A stretch of 64,000 nt of DNA, taken from NCBI GenBank assembly GCA_030248065.1, contig JASAMV010001991.1:18405-82404 (forward strand), given 5' to 3'. Origin of the DNA: Rhynchonema sp. JSB1_4 (taxonomy: Eukaryota; Nematoda; Chromadorea; Monhysterida; Xyalidae). How positions within the stretch are numbered: position 1 is the first letter of the stretch; every line of letters begins with the position of its first letter. The notes beneath the pieces are model-generated. The model worked only from the letters and a program-made list of their open reading frames with translations. It had not been told where the DNA came from and ran no database searches. Made by a program: the position numbers and the translations under genes. Below are positions 34,463 to 46,200 of the stretch, in pieces.

Positions 34463-34675
34463 GTCGCGCGCATCAAGTCTCAGATCCACAACTCGCTCGT
34501 GCCTATTGCGAATGTAAGCCGAAGAAGGCCAAGAAACGGAGTTGTGTCAGTGCTGATGCACCTCAATCAATCAAGTCAATCACATCGCCGGCCACCCAGT
34601 CGCCACACCATCAAGCGTTCTCGTGTGCTTGCCCGTCCTTTGATTTCTCAACGACAGCTCTTTGAAACTGAGCAC
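34463..34675 (+). CDS. Candidate last exon of a Cys-containing protein
   Basis: After a CTGCAG acceptor, a frame reads AYCECKPKKAKKRSC and then a Ser/Thr/Pro-rich stretch and a second C-x-C before a TGA. Splice support is one-sided and no upstream exon was identified. Weak call. Confidence 0.22.
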
Positions 34676-35294
34676 ACAACCACAACAACACAGGGAACCG
34701 GCACGGCACCAAAACAGCACAATTAAAATACTAACAACAATATGTTTATGCCTGAAAGATTGTATATAAATGAAATTTATCTTATGGTTTTTGCATGTGC
34801 TTATGTACTGTATATGGATTCAAAATGAACGGCGCGGTGTTATGTAATACATAGCGCGCTTGCATATGTAAATTCTTGTCTTTCTTGTCTTTAGCTGTCA
34901 ACAACTATGCATTTTAACGCAGATTTTCAGCACACATTGACTGGATCAACAAGTGTCTAGCTACCAATCCAATATTATGATATTTTTTTCAATACAACGT
35001 TGCCTTTTTTAAACTTTTCGTGAATGCGAATCACGCAAACTGAAGTTTCCTTGCTTATCCTGTGCGCTACAACCACGGGGTTAACAATAGATATTCCAAC
35101 TAATTTGTTGGTTGCATTATTATTGTTTGTTTCCATTAATGTATTTTAATTGGTCATGAACATGAATTCGCTTTGATCATGATCTTAATAATAATATTGG
35201 CCCACAAACGCACCACAGACAAATCTTAATTCGATGAACAGCAAAATAATTTTTGCTTGATGATAGAAATATAATTTTATTATCATCACCAGTT

Positions 35295-35937
35295 TCAATT
35301 TCCGTTGCACAAATGGTGTTTGCACCAACAGACGTTGAAGTGCGGCCAGTAACAGTCCTCGTCAGCAACGTTAGTCTCCACGCTGTCACAACCGAGTGTT
35401 TTCAGTGTCAGGCCGTCCCAAATCTGACAGAAGGAAAATAGACGAACATCCCAACTAGATTATTGCAGTGATGTTGGATGCAGAACGTGCAGCTGTATTA
35501 TCGTGACATGATCGGGACCGATGCTGTCATCTTTCAGTCACTTAGAATACTCACTGAGAGCGGGAGGGTTAGCACTAGATTGGGAGCCAAATGATGGCTT
35601 TTTTTAGAATTTCACCATTAAATGGGTTTCACTACGAGCCAATGTAAGCAGGATACATCGCGTTCCATTGCGAGCCACTTAGCATAATTTAGAGACAGCA
35701 ACTCAATGTTAGCTAACAAATTACAACTTGCAGCAGGTATATGTTTACTACAATTATGTGTGTGCGTGCAACCACCGAGACTAACCGACACACATGCATC
35801 ATCATACCCGGTGCGCCTTCACAGGTTCCTTTCTGCCAAGTGGCTGGGTACCGACAATTTTCGATGCAGATGTAGCACTCCAGAGTGGAAGATAGGTGAA
35901 TGAGAGAACACACAATTGACAGAAACAGCAAAAACAT
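35295..35937 (-). CDS. Ly-6/three-finger secreted protein, two exons
   Basis: Exon 1 (about 35794-35937) begins with a signal peptide (MFLLFLSIVCSLIHLSSTLE) followed directly by a CYICIENC start and a WQKGTC step. Exon 2 (35295-35423, acceptor CTGTCAG) reads TLKTLGCDSVETNVADEDC and ends CWCKHHLCNGN, the C-x-C and terminal LCN pattern of Ly-6/uPAR folds. An AATAAA near 35278 follows on the same strand. No GPI-type hydrophobic tail is visible, so a secreted form is likely. The exact donor of exon 1 is uncertain. Nematode relatives (ODR-2/HOT type) modulate neuronal receptors. Confidence 0.6.
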
Positions 35938-36183
35938 GTTGATCTCACAGGCTCAGTGCTGAAATACAGTTTTCAATCAAAAATCCTTGACTAACTGAGA
36001 TTAGCTGGTTTGGCAGAGCGATCTGAATGTCTGGATCTCAGCTCAGGTCGGTTTTTTTTGACAAACACTTCGTTCAGACAACGGTATTTATCAGAAACCA
36101 GACGTGATTCATTCGCTATTCAACTGTGATACCAATTATAATTTCACACGCATACCGAAGATTATATCAGAGCATAACTGGAC

Positions 36184-36638
36184 CAGGTGTCCCAAAAGAA
36201 GCTCCCCACTTTTCCTTTTCGTTATGCGTGGGATGAATGATACGTGTTTGCACCTGATATTGAACTGCATGTGATATCAATACCATATCACGTATTGGTC
36301 GCACAATGACCATATGAGAATCCATCCAAAACCACCTTGATTTTCAGGATTCCAAAGATGAGCCATGCTTAACCACTGCGCTATTTGTATTTCTTACAAA
36401 ACATTTTCATCTGGAAATAAACCAGCCAGTCAACCACGTTTTTAATCCCTGAAACATTTCGCTCACTGCATGCTTTATGAGTGATGACACGTTGGCGCGC
36501 AATATTAATTTGAATTTTCTGGCTTGTCAATTCAGGAAAAATTTTGGATGGATTCTCATATAGTCATTGTGCGACCAATATCATATTCATCCCACACATA
36601 ACAAAAAGAAAGTGTGGAGCTTCTTTTGGGACACCCTG
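36184..36638. mobile_element. Short inverted-repeat element with mariner-like termini
   Basis: Termini read CAGG(G)TGTCCCAAAAGAAG in inverted orientation, resembling Tc1/mariner/IS630 ends. The interior is interrupted by another element at 36293-36580. Confidence 0.65.
36293..36580. mobile_element. Nested MITE, TTGGTCGCACAATG family copy 1
   Basis: Inverted termini TATTGGTCGCACAATGAC and onward for about 34 bp, with TA at both ends (likely TA target duplication). It is nested in the 36184-36638 element. Confidence 0.8.
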
Positions 36639-37268
36639 CATAAGGAGTGCCCTGGAAACTGAATTTCACGTGAATTAGCTGCGGTCAAAAGAACTTATGA
36701 ACCTGAATACTGAGTACGTTAAGGTTAAACTACAGAAATTCTCGTTCCTTGAAGAATTTACTTGGAAGCCATCATAAACCACAATAACGCAACGATAACA
36801 AAGTTGCATGGGCTGGGAAAGAATAGAACACAAAAATTGGCATCACTTTTTATTATGTACAATTAGGAAGTTGGTGATAAATTAATATGAGAATACGTGT
36901 AGTACAAAAAGTTAAGCCACAGGAAACAACGGGGTACGGACAAAACAGCGGTGCACAAAACAGCGGGTACCGAAGGGACAAGGGAGCCATCTTTGTCATT
37001 AGGCTTAGGCTTGGGCTTGTTTTTAGGATTCGGCTTAGGCCTACACTGCCCTCAACAAATATCTGTTTAAAAGGCTGCTGTCTTTCGAAAACCCCCCTTT
37101 TGGCCCCCGCTGTTTTGTCACTCGATGTTTTGTCCGTGACACGAAACAACACACAACCGTGAGGAAGCACAGACATACACAAGAAAAAAAGATTTCTTAA
37201 ATGTTTTTTTAAAAGTGTGGCTGTCAGCGCGCTCTTTTTGTCGAGCACACGGATGCCCGCAACAATTA

Positions 37269-37279
37269 CTGATGTTTCA
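37269..37279 (+). promoter_or_regulatory. Ruby-like piRNA promoter motif
   Basis: CTGATGTTTCA just past the stop codon of tandem gene 2, pointing into it. YRNT (CATT) with T at 37319, +40. Confidence 0.5.
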
Positions 37280-37280
37280 T

Positions 37281-40200
37281 TCAATCGTGGTACAATTCCT
37301 CATCCTCCATATCAGCATTGTAGCTGAGTGATGTTTCACGCGATTTTGACTTGTGAGCACGACGTTCACGTTTATGGTCGGGAGGAGCACTGCAACGACA
37401 CAAAATTGAAAACACCAATCAATGAGTGGCATAAAAACTTATCGGATCGGATATGTCCTGGACAATCCTTTTTCACTGTACGACATTGAGATCACCTGGT
37501 GTTCATTATTTCCGACCAGCGTGAACGTTGCCCCAGATGTTGCTGAGAAACAACAATTGAAAAAAGTCATGTGACCAAGACAAATGCAATCCGATCAATA
37601 AGTCCTTTCGACAACCACCTGACTGCCACCTCAAAATGAACAATAAAGTAACAATTCTGTGCTGTGCACGCAAAACAGTCCAACCAGTCACCTGATCATG
37701 GACCTGGCAGTGAACAACAGTCGTTTGAATGGTCGTGGTGTGCCGATCCACAAATAGAATACCATGGCCCAGTCGTATTTGACACTGTACTTGGCACGGT
37801 GGCCCTTGCTCGACAAGCTCTTCGTTTGAGACTGCAAATCGGTAATGTTTCATGTCGTGCTGCGCATAATTAAAGCAGCAGTTCTGAGCATGTTGCAGTT
37901 TTCTAATTGATTGTTGATAGCGTCCTGGTGGCTGGTCATTTGACGCTGAAATATCACGTGCTAATCATTGCAGTTCGAGATTTACTGGACATCTCAACTT
38001 CATACCAGCAATTCGCCCACACACAGCTGTCATGCAAGTAGAAATTTGTGGCATCAGTGAATCTCGAAACAGTCTGCACGAAAACACGTCACCAAGACTG
38101 CACCGTTAATTTGACATGATACAAATGCTATATTTGGCGGTAAAACCAGTGGTTAATAAAAAAAATTTTATTCGAACCCCATTTTTAAAAAAAAAATTTT
38201 TTAATTAAAATTTTTTTTTATTCCAGCCAAAATCTGCCCAACACGATAAGAAATGAGCGCTCAAGTACAAAATAGGGGTACTTTTGTTACATAATGTGTT
38301 CTAAGTGCATATAAAGCACAGGTGATGCGAAAACCATGCTATCCAATGGTCGATAAGTACCAACCATAGTCAGGTACACACCCGTACCCTTCCCTAGGTG
38401 GTGCGGGTGTAATGGTATGGCTTTCTGATATTCGGGATGGGAATTTTGGGTGAAATTATGACGTCTAGGTACACGACCAATGCAAATAAGCTGCACATAG
38501 TGTGAAATTAGAGTGAATACAAAATAGAATCACTCCTTTCGGGTCTGGGGCATGGATAAATAATTGCCCACCCAGTCACATGTGCGTGTGTAGTCATATG
38601 AGAGGCCCTGTGAGTCTGCGCACTATGTCTAGATGCCACAAAACAACGATTATGGTGGCACCCAATACACCCATGGTAGGGTTAGGTGATGTCAACAGTA
38701 GCAATTTTTATGCAAAAAATAGCACTTTTAGAGCAAAAAAATAGAGAAATTTTCGAATTTTGAAATAATAACAAAAATTTTTTAACTTTTGGAACGAATT
38801 TTAAAAAAAAATTTTTTTTAATAAAAAAATATTTTTTTTAAAAACCACTGGGTAAAACGACTTTGATCGCTCGGTCGCATAGTTTTTTAGACACTTTTTA
38901 GGTGCAATTTGCACCTAAAAATCAGAATTGTACCTAAAAATTCAGGGTTAGGTGCAAGCTTGCACCTAATATTTTGAGCCCTTATTTCCTTAAAGGGGCC
39001 CTTTCGCATTTCAAACCCTCTTCAAACCTCGCATGTGTTTACACAGTAGTCAGGCGTCATAAAAGTCAAACACGCCGGAGGTCTAACGTTCAGCATGCGT
39101 CCAGGAGATGCCCTTCAAGAGGAACATCCGGGAACAAAATCAAATGTGGACCAGCCCAATTTCTACCTGCGCATTCAGGCAACTCGCCTGATGACAAGGG
39201 CGGTCAAGGCGCAGAATGTTTCGCACGATTTTTGCCCCTGGCCTCACTATAGAATTTCGCTTTTCTTTTTATTTCGAATTGCAACGAATTGTTCATGCGT
39301 GGCTCCTAAATGTTTCAAGGTCTGCTTGTCACGCTGGAACAATTCGTCGTAATTCGAAATAAAAAGAAAAGCGAAATTCCATAGTTAGCGGTGTTGCAAG
39401 TTTCATGCGAAACATTCATTCGCCTTGACACCTTGTTGATCAAGCAGTTTGCCTGAATGCGCAGGTATAAATTGGGCTGGTCCGCGGCACACTTTGTTCC
39501 CGGATGTTCCGCTTGAAAAGCATCACCTGGTCGCATGCTGCATATTGGGTTCTTGGTGCCTGAGAGGTTAATAACGCTCTGAACAATGTTCAAATGCGTG
39601 CAAAGTTTGAAGGCGTTTTGAAATGCGAAAGGCCCCCTTTAATTTAGCATTTATACAGCATCTTTTAAGGTTCGAATACCTTAGAAACGAAAAAAATTCG
39701 CTGCGCGGCTTCTTCGTTCCTTCCACTAAATTCCATCGAAACCTTTGGTGTTTGATCGACATCGACAAAAAATATTTATTGGTCTGATTGCACTTCGCGC
39801 ACAGTTAGTACCTGGTATTGGTAATAAGATTCAACAAATACTACAGCAGAACATGACAACAGCATTAGAAACCAACACAAATTAAACAAAGGGCAAAAGT
39901 AAATGAATGATAACCCCCAAAAGTGGATATGGTAACATGAAAATTTTACTGCTTCGGAGCTCAAAGTCAAACACTCGCTTACTTCTCAATCGGTTCTCAA
40001 TAATCAAACTAAAATTCAACGTGGTACAGAAATTCGGACTTTCCTTCAAAAGTTTGTTTATGCTAAAATCAGTTGACAAGAATAAATTTTGATGAAAGAG
40101 TCACTTTGGTTAGCTGATCACACTGACACAGCACTAAACAACCGACGGCACATTTGGTGACGTACGACACTGGAACAAAGCAGATAGGTAAATTGTGACA

Positions 40201-43200
40201 CAGATAGATACACAGCACAGAACACAGGGATAAGGACACAAACAAATATAAAAGATATGCACAGCGATAAAAGCACAGTTCATTTGCATCGCCGCAGCAC
40301 ATAATAATGAGAAATTGTTCAAAAATGACAAGGCGATATAATCGGAAACGCTTTTCAGGCTATGGCAACGTTTACACAAAATATCAGTTTTTAGGTTTGC
40401 TAAAGGTACTACTCAGTGGTATCGTTGGGGGGTTACCCTAGTATCCGGTATCTTGATTTTTTCACCCAGGGGTATCCGGTATCCTGACTTTTTGTCCAGG
40501 GGTATCCTACCCTAAATTTTTTTGAAAACCGTAAAAATCGCCCATTTTTATCTCCAAAATGCTCAAAATCGCTTGCTGGCGCAAGCATTAGACCGTCTTC
40601 ACAATGACCCGTTTTCCCCGTTTTCCCGGTTTCACGGTTTGTGTCTTCACAATGACCCGTTTTCCCGTTTTCCGTTTTCCCGGTTTCCCGTTTTCCCGTT
40701 TTCACGGTTGGTGTCTTCACAATGACCCGTTTTCCCGTTTTCCCGGTTTGGCCTAATTATTTTGCACCGGGAAAACGGAAAAACCCAATTAGAACCGGTT
40801 CTAATTTTGATCCGGTTTTGGTGCATTTGACGCGTGCATTAGATGCTAGGACATGTCCAATTGCAGTAGTTTGACTGTTTTGCGTGCCAATTATGTACAG
40901 CAAGTATATTCATTATGTATACTTGCGTTCATTTCAGACAAATAAGCTTCGTGTAAGCTTACTTGTGTGTCTTTACTATTTGTTCACTTTTTAGCGAGTT
41001 AAAGCATGCTCGTGGATCAAAAGTGTCCAAGGTCAATAATACTCGCCATCCTATCTTCAACACTGTGTTTTGTTTTTCAAAGAAAATGGCTTCCAGCATG
41101 CGATCACGGCAAATCAGTTTGCACGCGGCAGTGTGTAAAAATGGAAAATACGCACCATAATGTTTCGTTATTTGTGTTTCGCACGTTTCACAAGCGCAAA
41201 TCAATCGGGAAACTTGTAGGTGTCTCTGCAATTTATTGTCCATATCCTAATTTATTTCACAGTAGTCCTCTATGTAGGTATGTAATTTTTCTACTTCCAA
41301 TGCAGGACAAGATGGACAAGGATCGGGAGAAACAGCAGAGTGCGTCGATGTCGTTCTGTATGGGCACGAGATCTGGACGCGGACACACGGGCATATTTGA
41401 AGGCCCAATTCCAGATGATGGCGTATGAGGCTCGGAAGTCCAAACAGGCACCTCCTATTTCGCCACCCACCGCTCTCGGTGATGCTAGTCCAGCAGTGCA
41501 GTGGCAGTCTGGTGCCCTAGATTGATAACTTTAGCTCTTGCTCAAGCCATGTTTCTTGTCTTAGCTTTGCTCTTCAACAGAAGATTTCTGGAGGATTGAT
41601 CTGAATGTTAGGCTGTCCATATAAAAATCAGAGAAATTTTGCCATGTCTAGCTCTTTATATTCTTTTGTAGCAATTGTGAAACAATTTTGCTCATGTCTA
41701 TCTCTTTATAATCTTGTTTTGGAACTGGTTGCTTGTACTGCTACAAGGTGCACCGGTCATAAACGTTGACCAAGTTAAACTCACCAAAGGTTTATTTGCG
41801 CATTATGCAAAAAACGTGAAAACGGGAAAACGTGTCATTGTGAAGACACATTTTATGAACCGGGAAAACGGAAAAACGGGAAACCGGATTTCATTGTGAA
41901 GACACCAATGAAGCAAACCGGGAAAACGGGAAACCGGGAAAACGGGTCATTGTGAAGACGGCCTAACCCCCAAAATGACCATTTTTTGCGCTTTCAACAC
42001 CGATTTTGCTCGATTTTCCTCTTAAAAAATTGACCTTTTTTGAACAACCCCCCTGGGTATCCGAGATTTTTTATTTTAGGGAGTAACCCCCCTGGTATCC
42101 GAGATTTTTCATTTTGAGTATCCGGTATCCGAAAATTTTGGATTTTGGGTATCCGGTATCCTGACTTTTTGATTTCCCAACGACACCACTGGTACTATTC
42201 GTTTTGAGCTGTTTCAACAAAACAAATTGACTCCTGGGTCTAGGTTCCTTAGAAATTCACAGTCAAACTTTCAGCAGTTTATTTCTTCCGATCATGCAAA
42301 ATATTATTTTTAATGACCACTATTAGACGAGCAGACAACACCAAATATTAACATAATTACATGAGCAATAAATATAATGAAAAAAGGAGAGAGATAAAAC
42401 GAAACATCAGGTTATGGTCTGAAAACAGGTAATTTGATGTAGCATGCTTGGGAAAGCGACTATTCATTGCGTTCCAATTTTGTTGAACTTCTAAAAGCAC
42501 GCAAATAGCATTAAAACGCATGACCAGGCAAAAAACACCTAAAATCGGCGTTTTTTTATTCAAAGTAGGGCTTGCACCTACTTTGGCCAGCTTGCACCTA
42601 AAAATTGGGGGTTGCACCTAAGTTGCACCTAGTAAAGTTTGAAAAAAAAACCCTGGCTCGGTGCAACACGCGAAATAATTCCTGATACCAGCTTTCCGTT
42701 GCCAAGGTTCCCCTTTAATTTCTAAAATAACTACTGTACAAAACTTTAGGTCAAGCGGAAGGTTGTCCATGTGTATGTGTCTGATCGTTTACGACGATGA
42801 GGTTATTAAATGAACATGAGGTTTCAGTGTCGAGTGATAATGCGTCAGAAAGCAGACAATGTTCATTAAAGAATTTTAATTTCCACAACACAAAGAACAA
42901 TAATCAATAGCCAAATTAAACCAAAGGCTAACACCAACCATTTGTTGCCAATAGGACTGTCTGGTTGTGACCTGCAGTCGATATTTGATCAAATCCGGAC
43001 ACGCGCGCATGTAGTACGACGCTGTGTCAAGCTGCAAAGATGCTGTTGTAGAAAATTTACACTGATCATAAAATTTGGTATACAAATAAGAAATAATCAA
43101 CGCGCACCACATGCGTGTAGTCAGTGTGCCGCTGTGCTCGGCCCTTACGCACGCGCAAATGTTGCAGCGGGATCCAGCGACCGTCACGTGACTGACCGAA

Positions 43201-46200
43201 ACCGTAACTGTCGGTAGATTTGCGCACAAGACCATCTGGAATGAGGGAATGATCCAACGATTGATTAGTGCCATTGTAAAAGAGTATATTGGTCGCGTAA
43301 TGTCATATAAGAATCCATCCAAAATTTTTCCCGAAATTAAACATCATATGCACAACGGTAACCAACACATCAGCACAAAACTAATCTGAGTAAAAGATGT
43401 GCTCATGTTCATAAAGTTCCTCGAATGACCAAGAATTCAAACCCAATGTACCCCCATTATCCTCAATCAATCGTTTATCCCAATTGACGTTTGACTGTGT
43501 GCGTCTGGCCAGGGCAATGTTGAACACAAAACCCTTCGAACGATCGCAGGGCACGTCGGTGGGAATTTGTGATGACTCGAGGTAGGGATGGGTCTGTGAG
43601 GTTGGATATAGCGTGAAAATTAATTAAAAAATTATTTAATTTTGATTTTCTACCCAAACCTGTGCGGCCATGATATAGTTGAATCCAATCTCGCGATTTA
43701 TACAATCCAACGGCAGCCATGTAACACCACTGGATGTGTGCTCACATGATGAAGGCAGGATCAGACTACAAGGTGATGGCACATATAAACAGTATTGTGG
43801 ACTCGAAGACAAAGGTGATGGTTTGTGAGTTTCTTTTGGTGTTCATCTCGATAATTTCTGATCCCCGGCCAGCTGATTACAGGAAAACGTCATTCTCGAT
43901 TGAAACATCAGCACACAACCTGCGAAAATCACTCGTGCGTGAATCTTTTGGTTCTTACAATGGAACTTCCAGCCGACCCAATACCCTGCTGACCGTTCAA
44001 ATCTAGTGTCACTCATAAGCATCAGCATATTGGCGCAGTCCTCTTGTGTCACGTATGGTCCATTGACAGTGCTGTCCACTGCGAGGCGGTGGTCGTTGGC
44101 TGATGTTTCACATCGACTATTAGTAGATATGAGATTGGCACGTTGCTGTGACACGTACAGTTTGGCTGAGAGGGCTGTAAGAGCGGGACTTAAAGGGCTC
44201 GGGACACAACCGAAGGAAGGGCAGCAGAGCGCAGTGTTATACATCGTTGGAAAGCACTGTGGCAGCATATGTCACGCACAAATATTAGGCTCCTCAGATA
44301 TTCGCTATCTCTTGGTAGAGCGACTTTTCGTTCCAGAAAAAAGTGAATTTTTTCGCTACTTGAACGACCGGTGCAGAAACCCCAAATAAGTTGAAAGTCA
44401 AGTAACACGTGGATAGGATTACAACAGCTTCTGGATAACTTATCATGAGAACTTCAGTCGCTCAAAGCATTGCTTCACTCGGTGAGGGTGCGAAATGTTC
44501 CAAAAATCGGCCACATTTTTCGAAAACACAAGTTTGTCTCTAAACTTTGAGGCTGCGCTTTGTGTTGCAGAAATGAAAATGCAATAGAAAAATAGAGCAT
44601 TTTCGAAAGTGCCAGAAAATAAGGTTTTTAAATTTGGAAACACTTAGATAGCGGCGTGACAGGCCGAAAAAGACTTAAAAATTGCCACTAAACTGCATAG
44701 TGGCATTCATTGACGGAAATGTGATGTAAATAAGCCACGTATTGCATTGCATTGGAAACGAGAAAGTCAGATAAACGCACAATCCAACAATCTAGACCAG
44801 TTTCAAGACTTCAACCCCCATGGTCCGGCTGCTGCAGCCACGCCAGCCAGAATAAGATATTTGGCTATAAGTCGTTACTGTTAAAGATTATTGCACATTT
44901 GATAGCATCAAACGATGTAGCTTCAACGTAGCTATCGAATGATGTATAACATGTCCATACTATCTCTTACTATGGACAAGAAACGATCGAAATTCCGAAA
45001 TCGCACACGGTGACGTGACGGTTCATTCCAGAATCGTCAAAAAAGCAATTTTTTAACCTCTGCCCTTAAGCGTAAGAATTTATTGGGGCTTGTTATATAC
45101 CATTCGAAAGCTAATCCCGAGATACTTGTTTGGTGCTATCACATTTACAATAGCTGTTAACAATAAGCATTTATAGCTGAATATCATATTCAGGTTAGTA
45201 TGGCTGCCCCGAGAGATCTGTAGACCTTGGGGTCTTTGGACCTTGATAGGTTGTTAAACCAGACGTTTCTCTTATTTTTTTGTTTCGAATCCGATACAAT
45301 ATGTGGCCTTTATGTGTCACATTCTGGCGATGAATGTAACCACCTAATTTAGCGGCAATTTAATGGATTTTTAGGCCTGTCACGGAGCTAGCCATGAGTT
45401 AAAAAATTTAAAAACCTTATTTTCTGGTACTTTCGACGATGCTCTATTTCACCACTGCATTGTTATTTCCGCAGCTCTAAGCGTGGCCTCAAAATCTAGG
45501 GACAAACTTGTGTTCTCGAAAAATATGGCCGATTTTTGGAACGTTTCGCACCCTCACCGTGTGAAGCAATGCTTTGAGCGATTGAAGTTGTGATGGTAAG
45601 CTATTCAGAAGCTGTTGTAATCCTATCCACGTGTTACTTGACCTTCAACTCATTTGGGGTTTCTGCACCGGTCGTTCCAATTTGTGCAAAAATTCACTTT
45701 TTTCTGGAACGAAAAGTCGCTCTACCAAGAGATAGCGAATCTCCAAGGAGCTTAAAATTTGTGCGTGACATAGGCTGTCGGAATGCTTTCCAACGGTATG
45801 TAACAATATGTCCCGAGCCCTTTAATCAACTTGTGCGGTCGTGGAATAGTTACCAGCAGAACTATTCGACATTTCAGTCGGTATCCAGCTTGGTGATAGC
45901 ATCGAATCCATCCTGCGTTGGTGCCGGTGACTGTTTATTTGTAAATTAGAAATTTACTGATATCACTAATTAGAGCCAACGTTTTGGTTTTCCAGACACC
46001 TGATAGCCAACTGGACCGCTGGTTAAAATTGGTGGCATCACCAGATAAAAAATAATGCCGAATACAGAGAGAACACGTGACCGAAGACAAAGGTAGCAAC
46101 GATCCAATTCGCTCACCAAGGCTGATGACCAGCCTAAGAATCCATATGAACGCACCTGATCTCCTATTGGTCTTATGTGTGGCATTGTGTGTCGTGTCTG

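Larger units (their letters stand above)
38880..42651. mobile_element. Large hAT-like nonautonomous element hosting three others
   Basis: Ends are rich in TAGGTGCAA/TTGCACCTA repeats in inverted orientation, with outer CAGGGTTTTTT on the right and a degenerate CATAGTTTTTT on the left. Flanks GCTCGGTC and GCTCGGTG match at 7 of 8 bases. Three further elements are inserted (38994-39638, 40414-42191, 40591-41963). Confidence 0.55.
37692..44078 (-). other. Module 2b (A,B,D,E,F,G exons)
   Basis: A 43994-44078 (STVNGPYVTQEDC), B 43660-43765 (SSGVTWLPLDCINREIGFNY), D 43451-43593 (VPCDRSKGFVFNIALARR), E 43108-43235 (SYGFGQSRDGRWIPL, TDYTHV), F 42939-43031 (YYMRACPDLIKYRLQ, SYWQQM), G 37692-37831 (KYDWAMVFYLWIGTPRPF). 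This is the second module of gene 2. F and G are now 5.1 kb apart because of transposon insertions. Confidence 0.65.

Noticed and set aside
42876..43322. A C-terminal membrane helix directly after the SYWQQM motif
   Set aside because: The hydrophobic stretch appears in all F-exon copies, but a GTTGGT donor precedes it, and the phase continues into the G exon. It is therefore intronic.
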